NCBI GenBank assembly: GCA_030600525.1
Contig: JAUVLX010000001.1
Span: 1 to 37,305, forward strand
DNA: 37,305 bases
Reading direction: 5' to 3'
Origin: Desulfobulbus sp.
Lineage (GTDB): Bacteria > Desulfobacterota > Desulfobulbia > Desulfobulbales > Desulfobulbaceae
The position numbers were made by a program, and so were the translations under genes. The stretch's first letter is position 1; every line of letters starts with the position of its first letter. The notes under the pieces are model-generated. The model was not told the origin of the DNA and made no database searches. It worked only from the letters and a program-made list of their open reading frames with translations. Shown here in pieces: positions 7,346-15,088 of this stretch.

Positions 7346-10300
7346 AATATTTTTCCGTTTTGCACCCACTACAGCCAGACCAATGAAAGCGAGGACAACT
7401 AAACTTGCCAGCCATTCAACCCCGGATGAGGTCATTTCTGTAGTTGTATCCTGGGTGTCCATTTTTTCCATCTTGTAACCCTCTACAGTAGAGGTATTTT
7501 CGTCGCTTGGTGCTGTTGTGTTATTTTTTGCTGCCTGGACAGTAGATTCCTGTGTGGGTGCGGTCAGCTGCTGTTGGAGATGCTGCCGTTTTTCCACCTG
7601 TTCGGCAAGCGTTTTACCCGCCATTTTTTCAATTGCTATCTTGAAAGCCTCCACCATATCCGGGCTTAACACGCCGGGCAGGGAAATAATGGAAACCACC
7701 ATCTGGTTGAGCAGAGGATTGTTGCAGGTATGTTCGCAACAGGCAACCCCTTTTTCGACCACGGAAACGGCATAGTCGACAGCAAGTTTCTTTTTAACCG
7801 CCTCTTCCGGATTCCAGTATGCTTTGCGGATGCTTTCCAGCATTCGAGAAGTGATGGATTGATGGGCCCAGGGGGAAGCCTGATTGAAAAATTGTTTGAG
7901 GGCGAGATCGTATTTGTCTTCCACGTAGACTTCATAGCTTTGCTGCCATTTGGCAGCATCGATTTTATCCGGTGTGGTTACCTGCCAGCCCCAGAGATAT
8001 TCCACATAATTGGCCATTTCCCTGGCACCTGCATACCCTTCTTTTTTCATGCCCTCAATCCAGTGTGGATTAAGATATCTGCTGCGAATTTCTCTGCCCA
8101 GAGTTTTGGCAACATCCTCCACCTCTACCTGGCCTGGTTGTTGCTGGCGGGTCACCATTGTTTTTGGAGCGCGGCCTGAAAGGTGACGGATTGCCATGGA
8201 TAATCCGCCGAGGTATTGGTAAAAATCATCGTTGTCAAGCAGGCCGTACACATTGGAGGAACGGGAATGCAAAGCTATATCAACGCCTTTGAGCTGCTCC
8301 TTAAGCAGCTGTGGGGCAGAAAAACCCCAGTGCTTTTCGCCAAAGGCAAAAGCGGTTCGCTTTGTAAAAACATCTACAATTTCCTGTTCACTTTCCCATA
8401 TCCCCGAGGCCGCCGCCATCTCCGAAACACCGTTGCCGTAGCTTCCCGGGGTTTCAGAAAAAATGCGCAGTCGGCTGTATTCCTCTGCTGCCTGTTCATT
8501 CATCCCCTGGTCCTGGAGTATCTGTTTCAGCTTGTGGGTATTGTTTCGAACCAGATTGTCGATGTCGGTTTGTCTAATGGCAAGTTGAACCCCTTGGTCG
8601 ATCAACAACATCTTGTCCGGAAAGAGGTCACGATAGAGGCCTGAAGCGTTCACCATAATATCAATACGGGGTCGTCCAAGTTCTCTGGATGGGATAACCT
8701 CCACCCCTGTTACTCTTCCACCACTGGACCAGGTGGGCCTGATGCCCATCAGGTAAAGGACGGTTGATTCGTTAACGCCTTCATTACGCAGGGTTTCGGT
8801 GGCCCATAACACCACTGCCACCTTGTTGGGATAGGTGTGCGTTGTCTGTACATGTTCTGCTATGAGCTCTTCAGCGGCTCTTTTCCCTAGTTCCCAGGCA
8901 GCAGGCGTCGGAAGTCTTTGCGGACTGTGGCCGTAAAAGTTGTTCCCCGTAGGCAGGGCATTGGGATTACGGATGGGATCGTTCCCTTCGCCAGGGGAGA
9001 CATATCGTCCAGCAAGGCCTTTGAGCAAGGCCGTGATTTCAGCCTTGCCTGAAGCCTGGAGTCTGGCTGCGATATCGTCGCTTTGCTCGTCGGGGTGGTG
9101 TTTGATGACGCTTTTGGCAGTTTCTGCAGCGGCCTCGGCATCAAGGCCTGTACCAAAGTGATGCATGCCGTAGGGCATGAGGTTTGCTTTGATTTCTTCT
9201 AGATAGTGGCCCAACAGGTGAACCTGTTCGTCCTGCTCATCTTGGTGCTGATCATGAGGGATCGCTGCACTAGAGTCATGAGAGTCATGATCGTGTTGCT
9301 GTTGACTGTCTGACGCAATATCCTTCATGATTCCGGTGCTGTCGACCAGATCCATCAGTTCTGCATACTTTACCGGAGCTGTATCGCTTGCCCTTGCCCT
9401 GGCGAGTTCATATTCGTTTATCAGCTCTGCCATGCGGCTGTATTCCTGGTGGAGACCGGCTTCTTTTAAGGGCGGCGTAAGGTGGGAGATAATCACCCCC
9501 CGTCCTCTGCGTTTTGCCTGAATGCCTTCGCCAAGATTATCAACGATATAGGGGTACAGGTTAGGGATGTCAGCAATCAGTATTTCCGGAGAGCAGGCGG
9601 GTGACAACCCTGCTTGTTTGCCTGGGGTCCATTCATAGGTGGCATGGGTACCGAGGTGGATCATGGCATCTGCCTTGAAACCGTGGGCAAGCCACAGGTA
9701 GACTGCCAGGTACTGGTGGTGGGGGAAAATGGTGGTATCGTGATAGAGTTTCATCGGGTCATCGCTGAGACCTCGTACCGGTTCCGGCAGCAGCACCATA
9801 TTGCCCAGTTGCACCGCCGGAATAAGGAAATTGTCGCCATCGATCATGAGTGGTGTGTCTTCGGGTTGCCCCCACTGGCTGGTAACTTTATTCTGAAACT
9901 CTTGGGGCAGTTGTTTGAACCAGTTTTTGTATTGCTGTATGGGAAGTCTGACGACCTGTGACGACTGGAGCAGTTTTTCTAATTCTCCCGGAGCCCAGGA
10001 ACCAATATTCCGGGCTGAGGTCATAATCAGCTCTTTGATTGTTGCTTTATCCGGGACCTTGCCCACCATGTAGCCTTCGGTGGCTAGAGCAGAAAGGATG
10101 TTTTCCAGGCTGGCAAACACATTGAGATAGGAGGCGCCGATATTTTGTTTTCCCTGGTGGTGGTTATAAAAGAGAACGGCGACTTTTTTTTCATGGTTTG
10201 CCATTTGCTGGAGGGCGATCCAGTTTGTGATTCGGGGAATGAGTCGGGCAATGTTTTCTTTAATGGGCTGGCTGAGGTAGTAAGATTTACCCGTGTCAGG

Positions 10301-11293
10301 ATCACGGACCTGTTCTTTGGCAGCCAGCGGGGTTGGCTCAATCAGTCCTGATATCTCCGGGGTGGCAATGGTCCAGGTAACCTCATTGCCGCCTATACCT
10401 ATGGGGCTTTGTCGCCACTGGTCCAGTGTATCTTGGTAGAGGTTGATCCCGTTGATAATCGGGACGCTGAGCTGGCCGAGTAAGGCGGCCAGTTTATCTG
10501 TGAGAGCAGAATAAAATTTAAGGGAAAGGGCCACAATCAGATCAACCTGGGCTTTGCCTTGGTCATCAAGGAGAAATCTTTCAATCACCTCCTGATCTTT
10601 GCCAAAGCAGGGCACAGGGGTAAAACCGGCTGCCTCTAGTTGTTTGATCAGAAACCATATTGGTTGTTTCTGACCAGGGGTGAGCGATGAAGAGAAAAAG
10701 AGCAAGCCGACCCTGGGTTTTTGCGGAGAAAAGTCTGGGCGTGTTTCCTGCCACTGGAGGTATTGTTGCAATGATGTGAAGGGTGCCGGGGCATCTGGAT
10801 GATAGATTCCCAGCTGCACCTGTTTTTGCACCGGAGCAAAAGAAATGGAGGGGTCAAAGTGACGATGGGCCACCAGCAACAACATGTTGCGCAGGTTATG
10901 TATGCTGAGATGGCTGAAGTACTCAGCAAGTTGTTTGTCAAAAATAAAACCCAGCTTTTTAAGGGGCTCATCGTCTATGGAACTTCGCAGGGCGTAGATT
11001 GTTTTGCCTTGGAGCTCTATATGGTTTTTTAGATATTCTTCCAGCTCCCGGCCCATGACGTCGACAATGATAACCTTTGATTGGTTTATAGCTGTCTCCA
11101 GCGTTTTGTCGTCGGGCTGTATTTCTCCGGCAGATATAACCTGGATGTCCACCTCAATATCAAGTCCTTTTACTGCCTGGTTGGCGATATAGGAATCACC
11201 GTCAATGACCATCAGGGTCAGGTCTGCTGCCATCAGCAGACCTGGGAAGAAGAGAGCAAACAGAAGAGCGGGCAGGGCTTTCAGAGATGTCAT
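7343..11293 (-). CDS. Exported, membrane-anchored CobN-like (HmuS-type) chelatase
   Basis: A 1316-residue protein of the CobN/magnesium-chelatase H family. Conserved core segments are IHLGTHATYEWTPGKQ, QAKRRGRGVIISHL, ALPTGNNFYG, VVLWATETLRNEG and ELGRPRIDI...SGLYRDLFP. Unlike cytoplasmic CobN it starts with a signal peptide (about residues 1-22) and ends with one membrane helix followed by KRKN (about 1288-1316), so its body should face the periplasm. An insertion at about residues 660-692 is rich in His, Asp and Gln and could bind metal. Exported CobN-like proteins include HmuS of Bacteroidetes haem operons, reported to remove iron from haem. Here the substrate is more likely cobalt or a corrinoid, because the operon is under a B12 riboswitch. 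No CobS/CobT ATPase genes are near. The start overlaps the upstream stop by 4 bp. Confidence 0.9.
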   Translation of the reverse strand: MTSLKALPALLFALFFPGLLMAADLTLMVIDGDSYIANQAVKGLDIEVDIQVISAGEIQPDDKTLETAINQSKVIIVDVMGRELEEYLKNHIELQGKTIYALRSSIDDEPLKKLGFIFDKQLAEYFSHLSIHNLRNMLLLVAHRHFDPSISFAPVQKQVQLGIYHPDAPAPFTSLQQYLQWQETRPDFSPQKPRVGLLFFSSSLTPGQKQPIWFLIKQLEAAGFTPVPCFGKDQEVIERFLLDDQGKAQVDLIVALSLKFYSALTDKLAALLGQLSVPIINGINLYQDTLDQWRQSPIGIGGNEVTWTIATPEISGLIEPTPLAAKEQVRDPDTGKSYYLSQPIKENIARLIPRITNWIALQQMANHEKKVAVLFYNHHQGKQNIGASYLNVFASLENILSALATEGYMVGKVPDKATIKELIMTSARNIGSWAPGELEKLLQSSQVVRLPIQQYKNWFKQLPQEFQNKVTSQWGQPEDTPLMIDGDNFLIPAVQLGNMVLLPEPVRGLSDDPMKLYHDTTIFPHHQYLAVYLWLAHGFKADAMIHLGTHATYEWTPGKQAGLSPACSPEILIADIPNLYPYIVDNLGEGIQAKRRGRGVIISHLTPPLKEAGLHQEYSRMAELINEYELARARASDTAPVKYAELMDLVDSTGIMKDIASDSQQQHDHDSHDSSAAIPHDQHQDEQDEQVHLLGHYLEEIKANLMPYGMHHFGTGLDAEAAAETAKSVIKHHPDEQSDDIAARLQASGKAEITALLKGLAGRYVSPGEGNDPIRNPNALPTGNNFYGHSPQRLPTPAAWELGKRAAEELIAEHVQTTHTYPNKVAVVLWATETLRNEGVNESTVLYLMGIRPTWSSGGRVTGVEVIPSRELGRPRIDIMVNASGLYRDLFPDKMLLIDQGVQLAIRQTDIDNLVRNNTHKLKQILQDQGMNEQAAEEYSRLRIFSETPGSYGNGVSEMAAASGIWESEQEIVDVFTKRTAFAFGEKHWGFSAPQLLKEQLKGVDIALHSRSSNVYGLLDNDDFYQYLGGLSMAIRHLSGRAPKTMVTRQQQPGQVEVEDVAKTLGREIRSRYLNPHWIEGMKKEGYAGAREMANYVEYLWGWQVTTPDKIDAAKWQQSYEVYVEDKYDLALKQFFNQASPWAHQSITSRMLESIRKAYWNPEEAVKKKLAVDYAVSVVEKGVACCEHTCNNPLLNQMVVSIISLPGVLSPDMVEAFKIAIEKMAGKTLAEQVEKRQHLQQQLTAPTQESTVQAAKNNTTAPSDENTSTVEGYKMEKMDTQDTTTEMTSSGVEWLASLVVLAFIGLAVVGAKRKNI

Positions 11294-13305
11294 TGTACCA
11301 TTCTTGCCTGGGCACCTGCCAGGAGTGCTGCCAGTCCTTTGGCTGTAATCTGCGGTAGGTTATCCGGGATAAAAGGTTTGAGCTGTACGTCTATTCCTCC
11401 GGCTAGTTCAGAAGCTGTCATTTCTGTCCATGCGTCAATGCTGCCGGTATCTTGAAGTATGCCCCGTTCCGCATCATCGCTGATGACCAGGATTGCCTTC
11501 AGGAAATCCGCATACCTGGGCTCGAGCAGGATACGTTCCATCTCTGCACGCAGAAGAGGGGCCTGCTCTGGTTTTACGGCTTTGCTACATAGACTGTGCA
11601 GGCTTATTCTACGTTCCTTTAATCGTTGAAAAATGGAGCGTCCTGCAGTCAGGCCGTTTTGCAGATGCACAGCTTCCTGCACCCCGGCATACACGGACCG
11701 AGCGATCAGCTCGCCCATTTTGGTATGGCCTCCGGTGGAATCAATGGGATAGCCTTCACCCTGGACAACTAAAACATTATCGGTCCCTGTTCCGGTTGCT
11801 TGATTCACCTGTGGTGAGTAGCTGGAGCGAATGTCCAGATCCTGCAGAGCTGCTGATTTGGCTTCGGTTGCACTGATAAGAGCCCTGGTCATGGCTCTTG
11901 GAGAGAGCTCCATGTTGGTGAGGAGCAGGATGTTGATAGTACCCGGCTTGTGTTTTTCTGCTTGTCCCTGTTCATAAAAGGAACCGGAATCTTTACCCAT
12001 CCTGACACTGTTGCTGTTAACACCAGCGGTGACCAGGGCGGTGACTTCCATCTCTTTGAAGCGCTGTGTTGCCACCGAGAGGTTGTCCATATTGGCACCA
12101 GTAAAAAGGAGGGAAGTGGTATCGTCAGGCAGGTGCAGTGTTTGTAAGGTGTCTTCGCGCAGCGCCGCCAAACCTTGTCTGTGGCCGAGTCCCCAGGACG
12201 GTGGTGGAAAATAGTGGTTGGCAACAGTGGTGATCCCTTCCTTCTCTCCTTCCAGAGTGGAGACGACACTCATGGGAAGCTTAAAAGTAACAGCGAGCGT
12301 TTTATTCCGAAAATCCTTGATATCTGTCTCAATGATTTCTGCTTTTTGTACATAGTCAAGATCAAGTGCCAGTGCTTTGGTGCTGACGACTTCCTGTGGC
12401 AGGACAAAATTGTGTTCGTCGCTGAACTCCTGATTGTAGATACGAGCAGCTAACCAGGAAACAAAGTATCCTGTGTGGGTGGCAGCTCTGCAGGTGAGAT
12501 CACAGGGAAAGAAAAAAACCTTATGGTTTTTTACCGCATCCACCTCGTTCCATCCGGGACTATCGAGGATGCTCATGGTAGAGCGATCACCACCGCAGCC
12601 ATAAAGGACCTGTGGGTTGAACTCTTGCCACTGCTCCAAGGTGACCGGAACAATACTACCATTTTTATGCCATGTCGGCGCGATGCCTCCTGCAGCAGTG
12701 ATAAATTCATTTTGAAATGAGTCGTCTCCGGGAGCCATGACCGTTTTTCTCCCCATGAGCCGCATCACCCGCTGCCGTTTTATCTGTGGAATTTTATCAA
12801 TTTTATCGGCTATGACCTTCAATTGTTCCATTTGCCGTCTGATTATTTTTTCAGCTTCCTTTTCTTTGTCAAACAGGCGGCCAAGGAGTCTGATCTGGGC
12901 AAAACTTTCATCAATGGAGGCGGGAGAGAGCTGGATCATGGCTGCTTTGCCGGTAAATTGTTTGCGGACTCCCTGCTGTAGGTCGGCGTAAAAAATAAGG
13001 TCCGGTTCAAGGGAAGCTGCCTTGTCCAGATCGGGATTGAAAAAGCCGCCAACAACCGGAATCGCACTGCTTTGAGAGGGCAGAACCGAATGATAGGTTA
13101 TGCCACGTACCACATCTGCAGCACCTAGACGCAGCAGAATTTCTGTTATCGAGGGTACTAGGGAGACCACTCGCTGTGGTGGCGCCTCTATGGAAATTGT
13201 ATTGTCGCCTGAATCGGTAAAAGAAAAGGGAAATGCCGCTGTCTGTGCGCTTCCAGGGAAAAGGAGAAACATCATAATGAGTATGCCGACAGTTTTTTTC
13301 ATCAT
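11290..13305 (-). CDS. Exported BtuF-CbiZ fusion: corrinoid-binding protein plus adenosylcobinamide amidohydrolase
   Basis: A 671-residue two-domain protein. A signal peptide (about residues 1-23) precedes a BtuF/FepB-type binding domain (about 30-300; RVVSLVPSITEILLRLGA, SLEPDLIFYA, GGIAPTW). A second domain (about 340-550) matches CbiZ, PF01955: VSTLEG, VTALVTAGVNSN, KPGTINILLL, ATEAKSAAL, ATGTGTDNVLVV and GGHTKMGELIA. The last 110 residues are unassigned. CbiZ cuts the amide bond linking the nucleotide loop to the corrin ring, giving cobyric acid for remodelling, normally in the cytoplasm. Here the signal peptide would place it in the periplasm, coupled to capture. Start codons at 13305 and 13302 are equivalent, with no strong Shine-Dalgarno. 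It overlaps the CobN-like gene by 4 bp and follows DUF2149 after 63 bp. Confidence 0.92.
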   Translation of the reverse strand: MMKKTVGILIMMFLLFPGSAQTAAFPFSFTDSGDNTISIEAPPQRVVSLVPSITEILLRLGAADVVRGITYHSVLPSQSSAIPVVGGFFNPDLDKAASLEPDLIFYADLQQGVRKQFTGKAAMIQLSPASIDESFAQIRLLGRLFDKEKEAEKIIRRQMEQLKVIADKIDKIPQIKRQRVMRLMGRKTVMAPGDDSFQNEFITAAGGIAPTWHKNGSIVPVTLEQWQEFNPQVLYGCGGDRSTMSILDSPGWNEVDAVKNHKVFFFPCDLTCRAATHTGYFVSWLAARIYNQEFSDEHNFVLPQEVVSTKALALDLDYVQKAEIIETDIKDFRNKTLAVTFKLPMSVVSTLEGEKEGITTVANHYFPPPSWGLGHRQGLAALREDTLQTLHLPDDTTSLLFTGANMDNLSVATQRFKEMEVTALVTAGVNSNSVRMGKDSGSFYEQGQAEKHKPGTINILLLTNMELSPRAMTRALISATEAKSAALQDLDIRSSYSPQVNQATGTGTDNVLVVQGEGYPIDSTGGHTKMGELIARSVYAGVQEAVHLQNGLTAGRSIFQRLKERRISLHSLCSKAVKPEQAPLLRAEMERILLEPRYADFLKAILVISDDAERGILQDTGSIDAWTEMTASELAGGIDVQLKPFIPDNLPQITAKGLAALLAGAQARMVQ

Positions 13306-13368
13306 TTGTTGTTGGTTCGGGTTATTTTTTGGTCACGGATGCAGTCTGTTACTGCAGGCCAGGCGAAT

Positions 13369-13737
13369 TTATTGACGGATGTTGTCAGTGGCGGGATTTT
13401 CTTTTTCCGGGACATACACCATGGATCCATTTTTTAGTCGGTAAGCAACGCCAAGGCGCTGTCCTTCGCCTTTGGCCGTGTCCTTGGTCACTTTTATCGC
13501 TTCAATTTTTGTCCCTTTTTTGGTGATGATCTCCATCTCACCATTACTCGACTCTTTGGTTATAGTCACTTGGGAATCCTGACGAAGCAGGTCTTCGAGG
13601 TGGTAGGTGCCAAAGAGGGCGAGGAGGAGGCCGACAATAAAGACTAGACCCAGGTCAAAAAGGTTGGCAACTCCTGTCAATGGGTCGTTATCAGACAGCC
13701 CTGAGCCTCTGTTCTGTGTTCGCTGAAAATATTTCAT
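13369..13737 (-). CDS. DUF2149 protein, possible ExbD-like partner of the TolQ-like subunit
   Basis: A 122-residue DUF2149 protein: a short N-terminus (NDPLTGVAN), one membrane helix (about residues 25-44) and a soluble domain ending in the family's RLGVAYRLKNGSMVYVPE. The helix begins NLFDLGLVF with an aspartate (Asp28) in a position resembling the proton-carrying Asp of ExbD (PLIDIVF in the exbD of this operon). The gene overlaps the TolQ-like gene by 4 bp, the same arrangement as exbB-exbD. The ExbD-like role is my inference from topology and gene order. DUF2149 next to TolQ-like and DUF2162 genes recurs around HmuS-type CobN genes, as far as I recall. Confidence 0.88.
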   Translation of the reverse strand: MKYFQRTQNRGSGLSDNDPLTGVANLFDLGLVFIVGLLLALFGTYHLEDLLRQDSQVTITKESSNGEMEIITKKGTKIEAIKVTKDTAKGEGQRLGVAYRLKNGSMVYVPEKENPATDNIRQ

Positions 13738-14342
13738 CCTGCTTCATCCAGCTTTTTTTCATAGTCGCCCATGATGATTTCAGCAGCCAGTTCCATGTTC
13801 TTCACGTCTTCTTCTGCCCAGCGTCGTTGCACGGTGAAGAAGAAATAGCTGACCAGTCCCAACGTCATCCCTACCACTGTGGTGGTAAAGGCAATCACCA
13901 AGTCTCCGGAAAGACGGGTCAGGTCACCCTGGCTGAGTGCCGCAAGCCCGGTTCCCATGGGAATGAGGGTGCCTATTAAACCAAGTCCTGGGCCGATTCT
14001 GACCAGTATTTTTAGCCGGTCCAGTGATTTCCACATCCGGTGTTCTTTGTCACGAAGCAGGTGCATCACTGCTAGTTCTGCATGGGGTTGTCTGGGGAGT
14101 TCCATAAGCTGTTGACAGCATTGGCAAACAGCCGGTGGGAAGTTGGAGAAGCTCTGGTTGGTCAGGGAGAGCAGGGGGTCTGTGAATTTATCCAACCGTT
14201 TGCGGGTCAGCCACAGTCCGAAAAAGCTACCGCTGTACATGATTAGCCACAGGATAAGGGCTGACAAAAGGAAGAGGACCGGAGTGAGCAGGGATGAGGA
14301 AACAAGATAGATAAACGATTTAAAGAGTGCTGTTATTTCCAT
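13734..14342 (-). CDS. MotA/TolQ/ExbB-family proton-channel protein
   Basis: A 202-residue membrane protein with a first helix near residues 15-42 and a helix pair around 110-170. The pair carries IGPGLGLIGTLIPMGTGL and a matching FTTTVVGMTLGLVSYFFF segment, the signature of the MotA/TolQ/ExbB family. It is a second member of that family in the operon, distinct from the ExbB at 4708-5418. Its coupling to DUF2149 suggests that the two form a separate proton-driven motor. Candidate clients are the membrane-anchored CobN-like protein, or DUF2162. It overlaps DUF2162 by 10 bp. Confidence 0.9.
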   Translation of the reverse strand: MEITALFKSFIYLVSSSLLTPVLFLLSALILWLIMYSGSFFGLWLTRKRLDKFTDPLLSLTNQSFSNFPPAVCQCCQQLMELPRQPHAELAVMHLLRDKEHRMWKSLDRLKILVRIGPGLGLIGTLIPMGTGLAALSQGDLTRLSGDLVIAFTTTVVGMTLGLVSYFFFTVQRRWAEEDVKNMELAAEIIMGDYEKKLDEAG

Positions 14343-15088
14343 GCTCTTACCTGCATTCGTGTTGCGTCCTTGTTTGTTTTTGAGCTGTAGCTGCTGAACA
14401 ACCCTCCTGAAAAGGCTATTCCAAGCACCACCGGCAACCAGGGGGGGGATTGATGATTGAGCGGAGCAGTGCCGGATTTGCTGAGCCTGTAGATTCTGTT
14501 GATGTCACTAAACTGGGGGACAACCAGGATGGTCAGTAGAAAATAGAGTGCTGTCAAGACCATTAAGGTACCAAGGCCATGAACTGGCTCACTGTTCGTC
14601 ATCCAGCTGACAACTAATCCGCTGATACAACTGACAGCCAAAAAACCGAGGTAAAGCCAGACAAAAACCCAGGGAGTCTCTGGATATAAAGCGTGCATAA
14701 AACCACCGCTGAAAAGGATTACAGAAAAACAGACCGGACATGGCAGGGAGAGCAATATCCAGCCCGAGCTTTTTGTACGTTTTTTTGGTGGCCGTTTTAA
14801 AAGTGCCGCCCCCCAGAGGAGGAGGAGGGCGGCAAGGAGACAATGGAGGGTCATTCCGTTTTGAAGAAACAGCATGAACTCCTCCAGGTGCTCCATCAGG
14901 TTGCCCTGACGGATGAGGAACCAGGCAAGCAGGAAGGACAGAAGATAGCTTGCCTGGCAACAGCAGAGAATTACCCATCGTTTGGGGCCTGTTTCCTGCT
15001 GGATGAGAGAGGCGAGGCCGGCCCCGCTTTTAACCGCAAAAATACCCAGTGAAAATGCGAGGCCGAGCAGCAGTGATTTTAACTCCAC
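14333..15088 (-). CDS. DUF2162 integral membrane protein, putative transporter
   Basis: A 251-residue protein with about six to seven hydrophobic segments spread over its length (first near 2-22, then 38-60, 75-95, 105-130, 140-162, 170-192, 220-238). It matches the DUF2162 family of predicted transporters found with TolQ-like and DUF2149 genes. The short cysteine motifs CCCQ and CPVC lie in or next to membrane segments and could bind metal. It uses a GTG start sharing one base with the TonB-receptor stop (TAGTG). In an operon that lacks BtuC/BtuD, this is the best candidate for moving cobalt or a corrinoid product across the inner membrane. That role is inferred from context only. Confidence 0.82.
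   Translation of the reverse strand: MELKSLLLGLAFSLGIFAVKSGAGLASLIQQETGPKRWVILCCCQASYLLSFLLAWFLIRQGNLMEHLEEFMLFLQNGMTLHCLLAALLLLWGAALLKRPPKKRTKSSGWILLSLPCPVCFSVILFSGGFMHALYPETPWVFVWLYLGFLAVSCISGLVVSWMTNSEPVHGLGTLMVLTALYFLLTILVVPQFSDINRIYRLSKSGTAPLNHQSPPWLPVVLGIAFSGGLFSSYSSKTNKDATRMQVRAWK

Noticed and set aside
7730..8644. Two plus-strand frames of 149 and 142 codons
   Set aside because: Both are shadows of the CobN-like gene.
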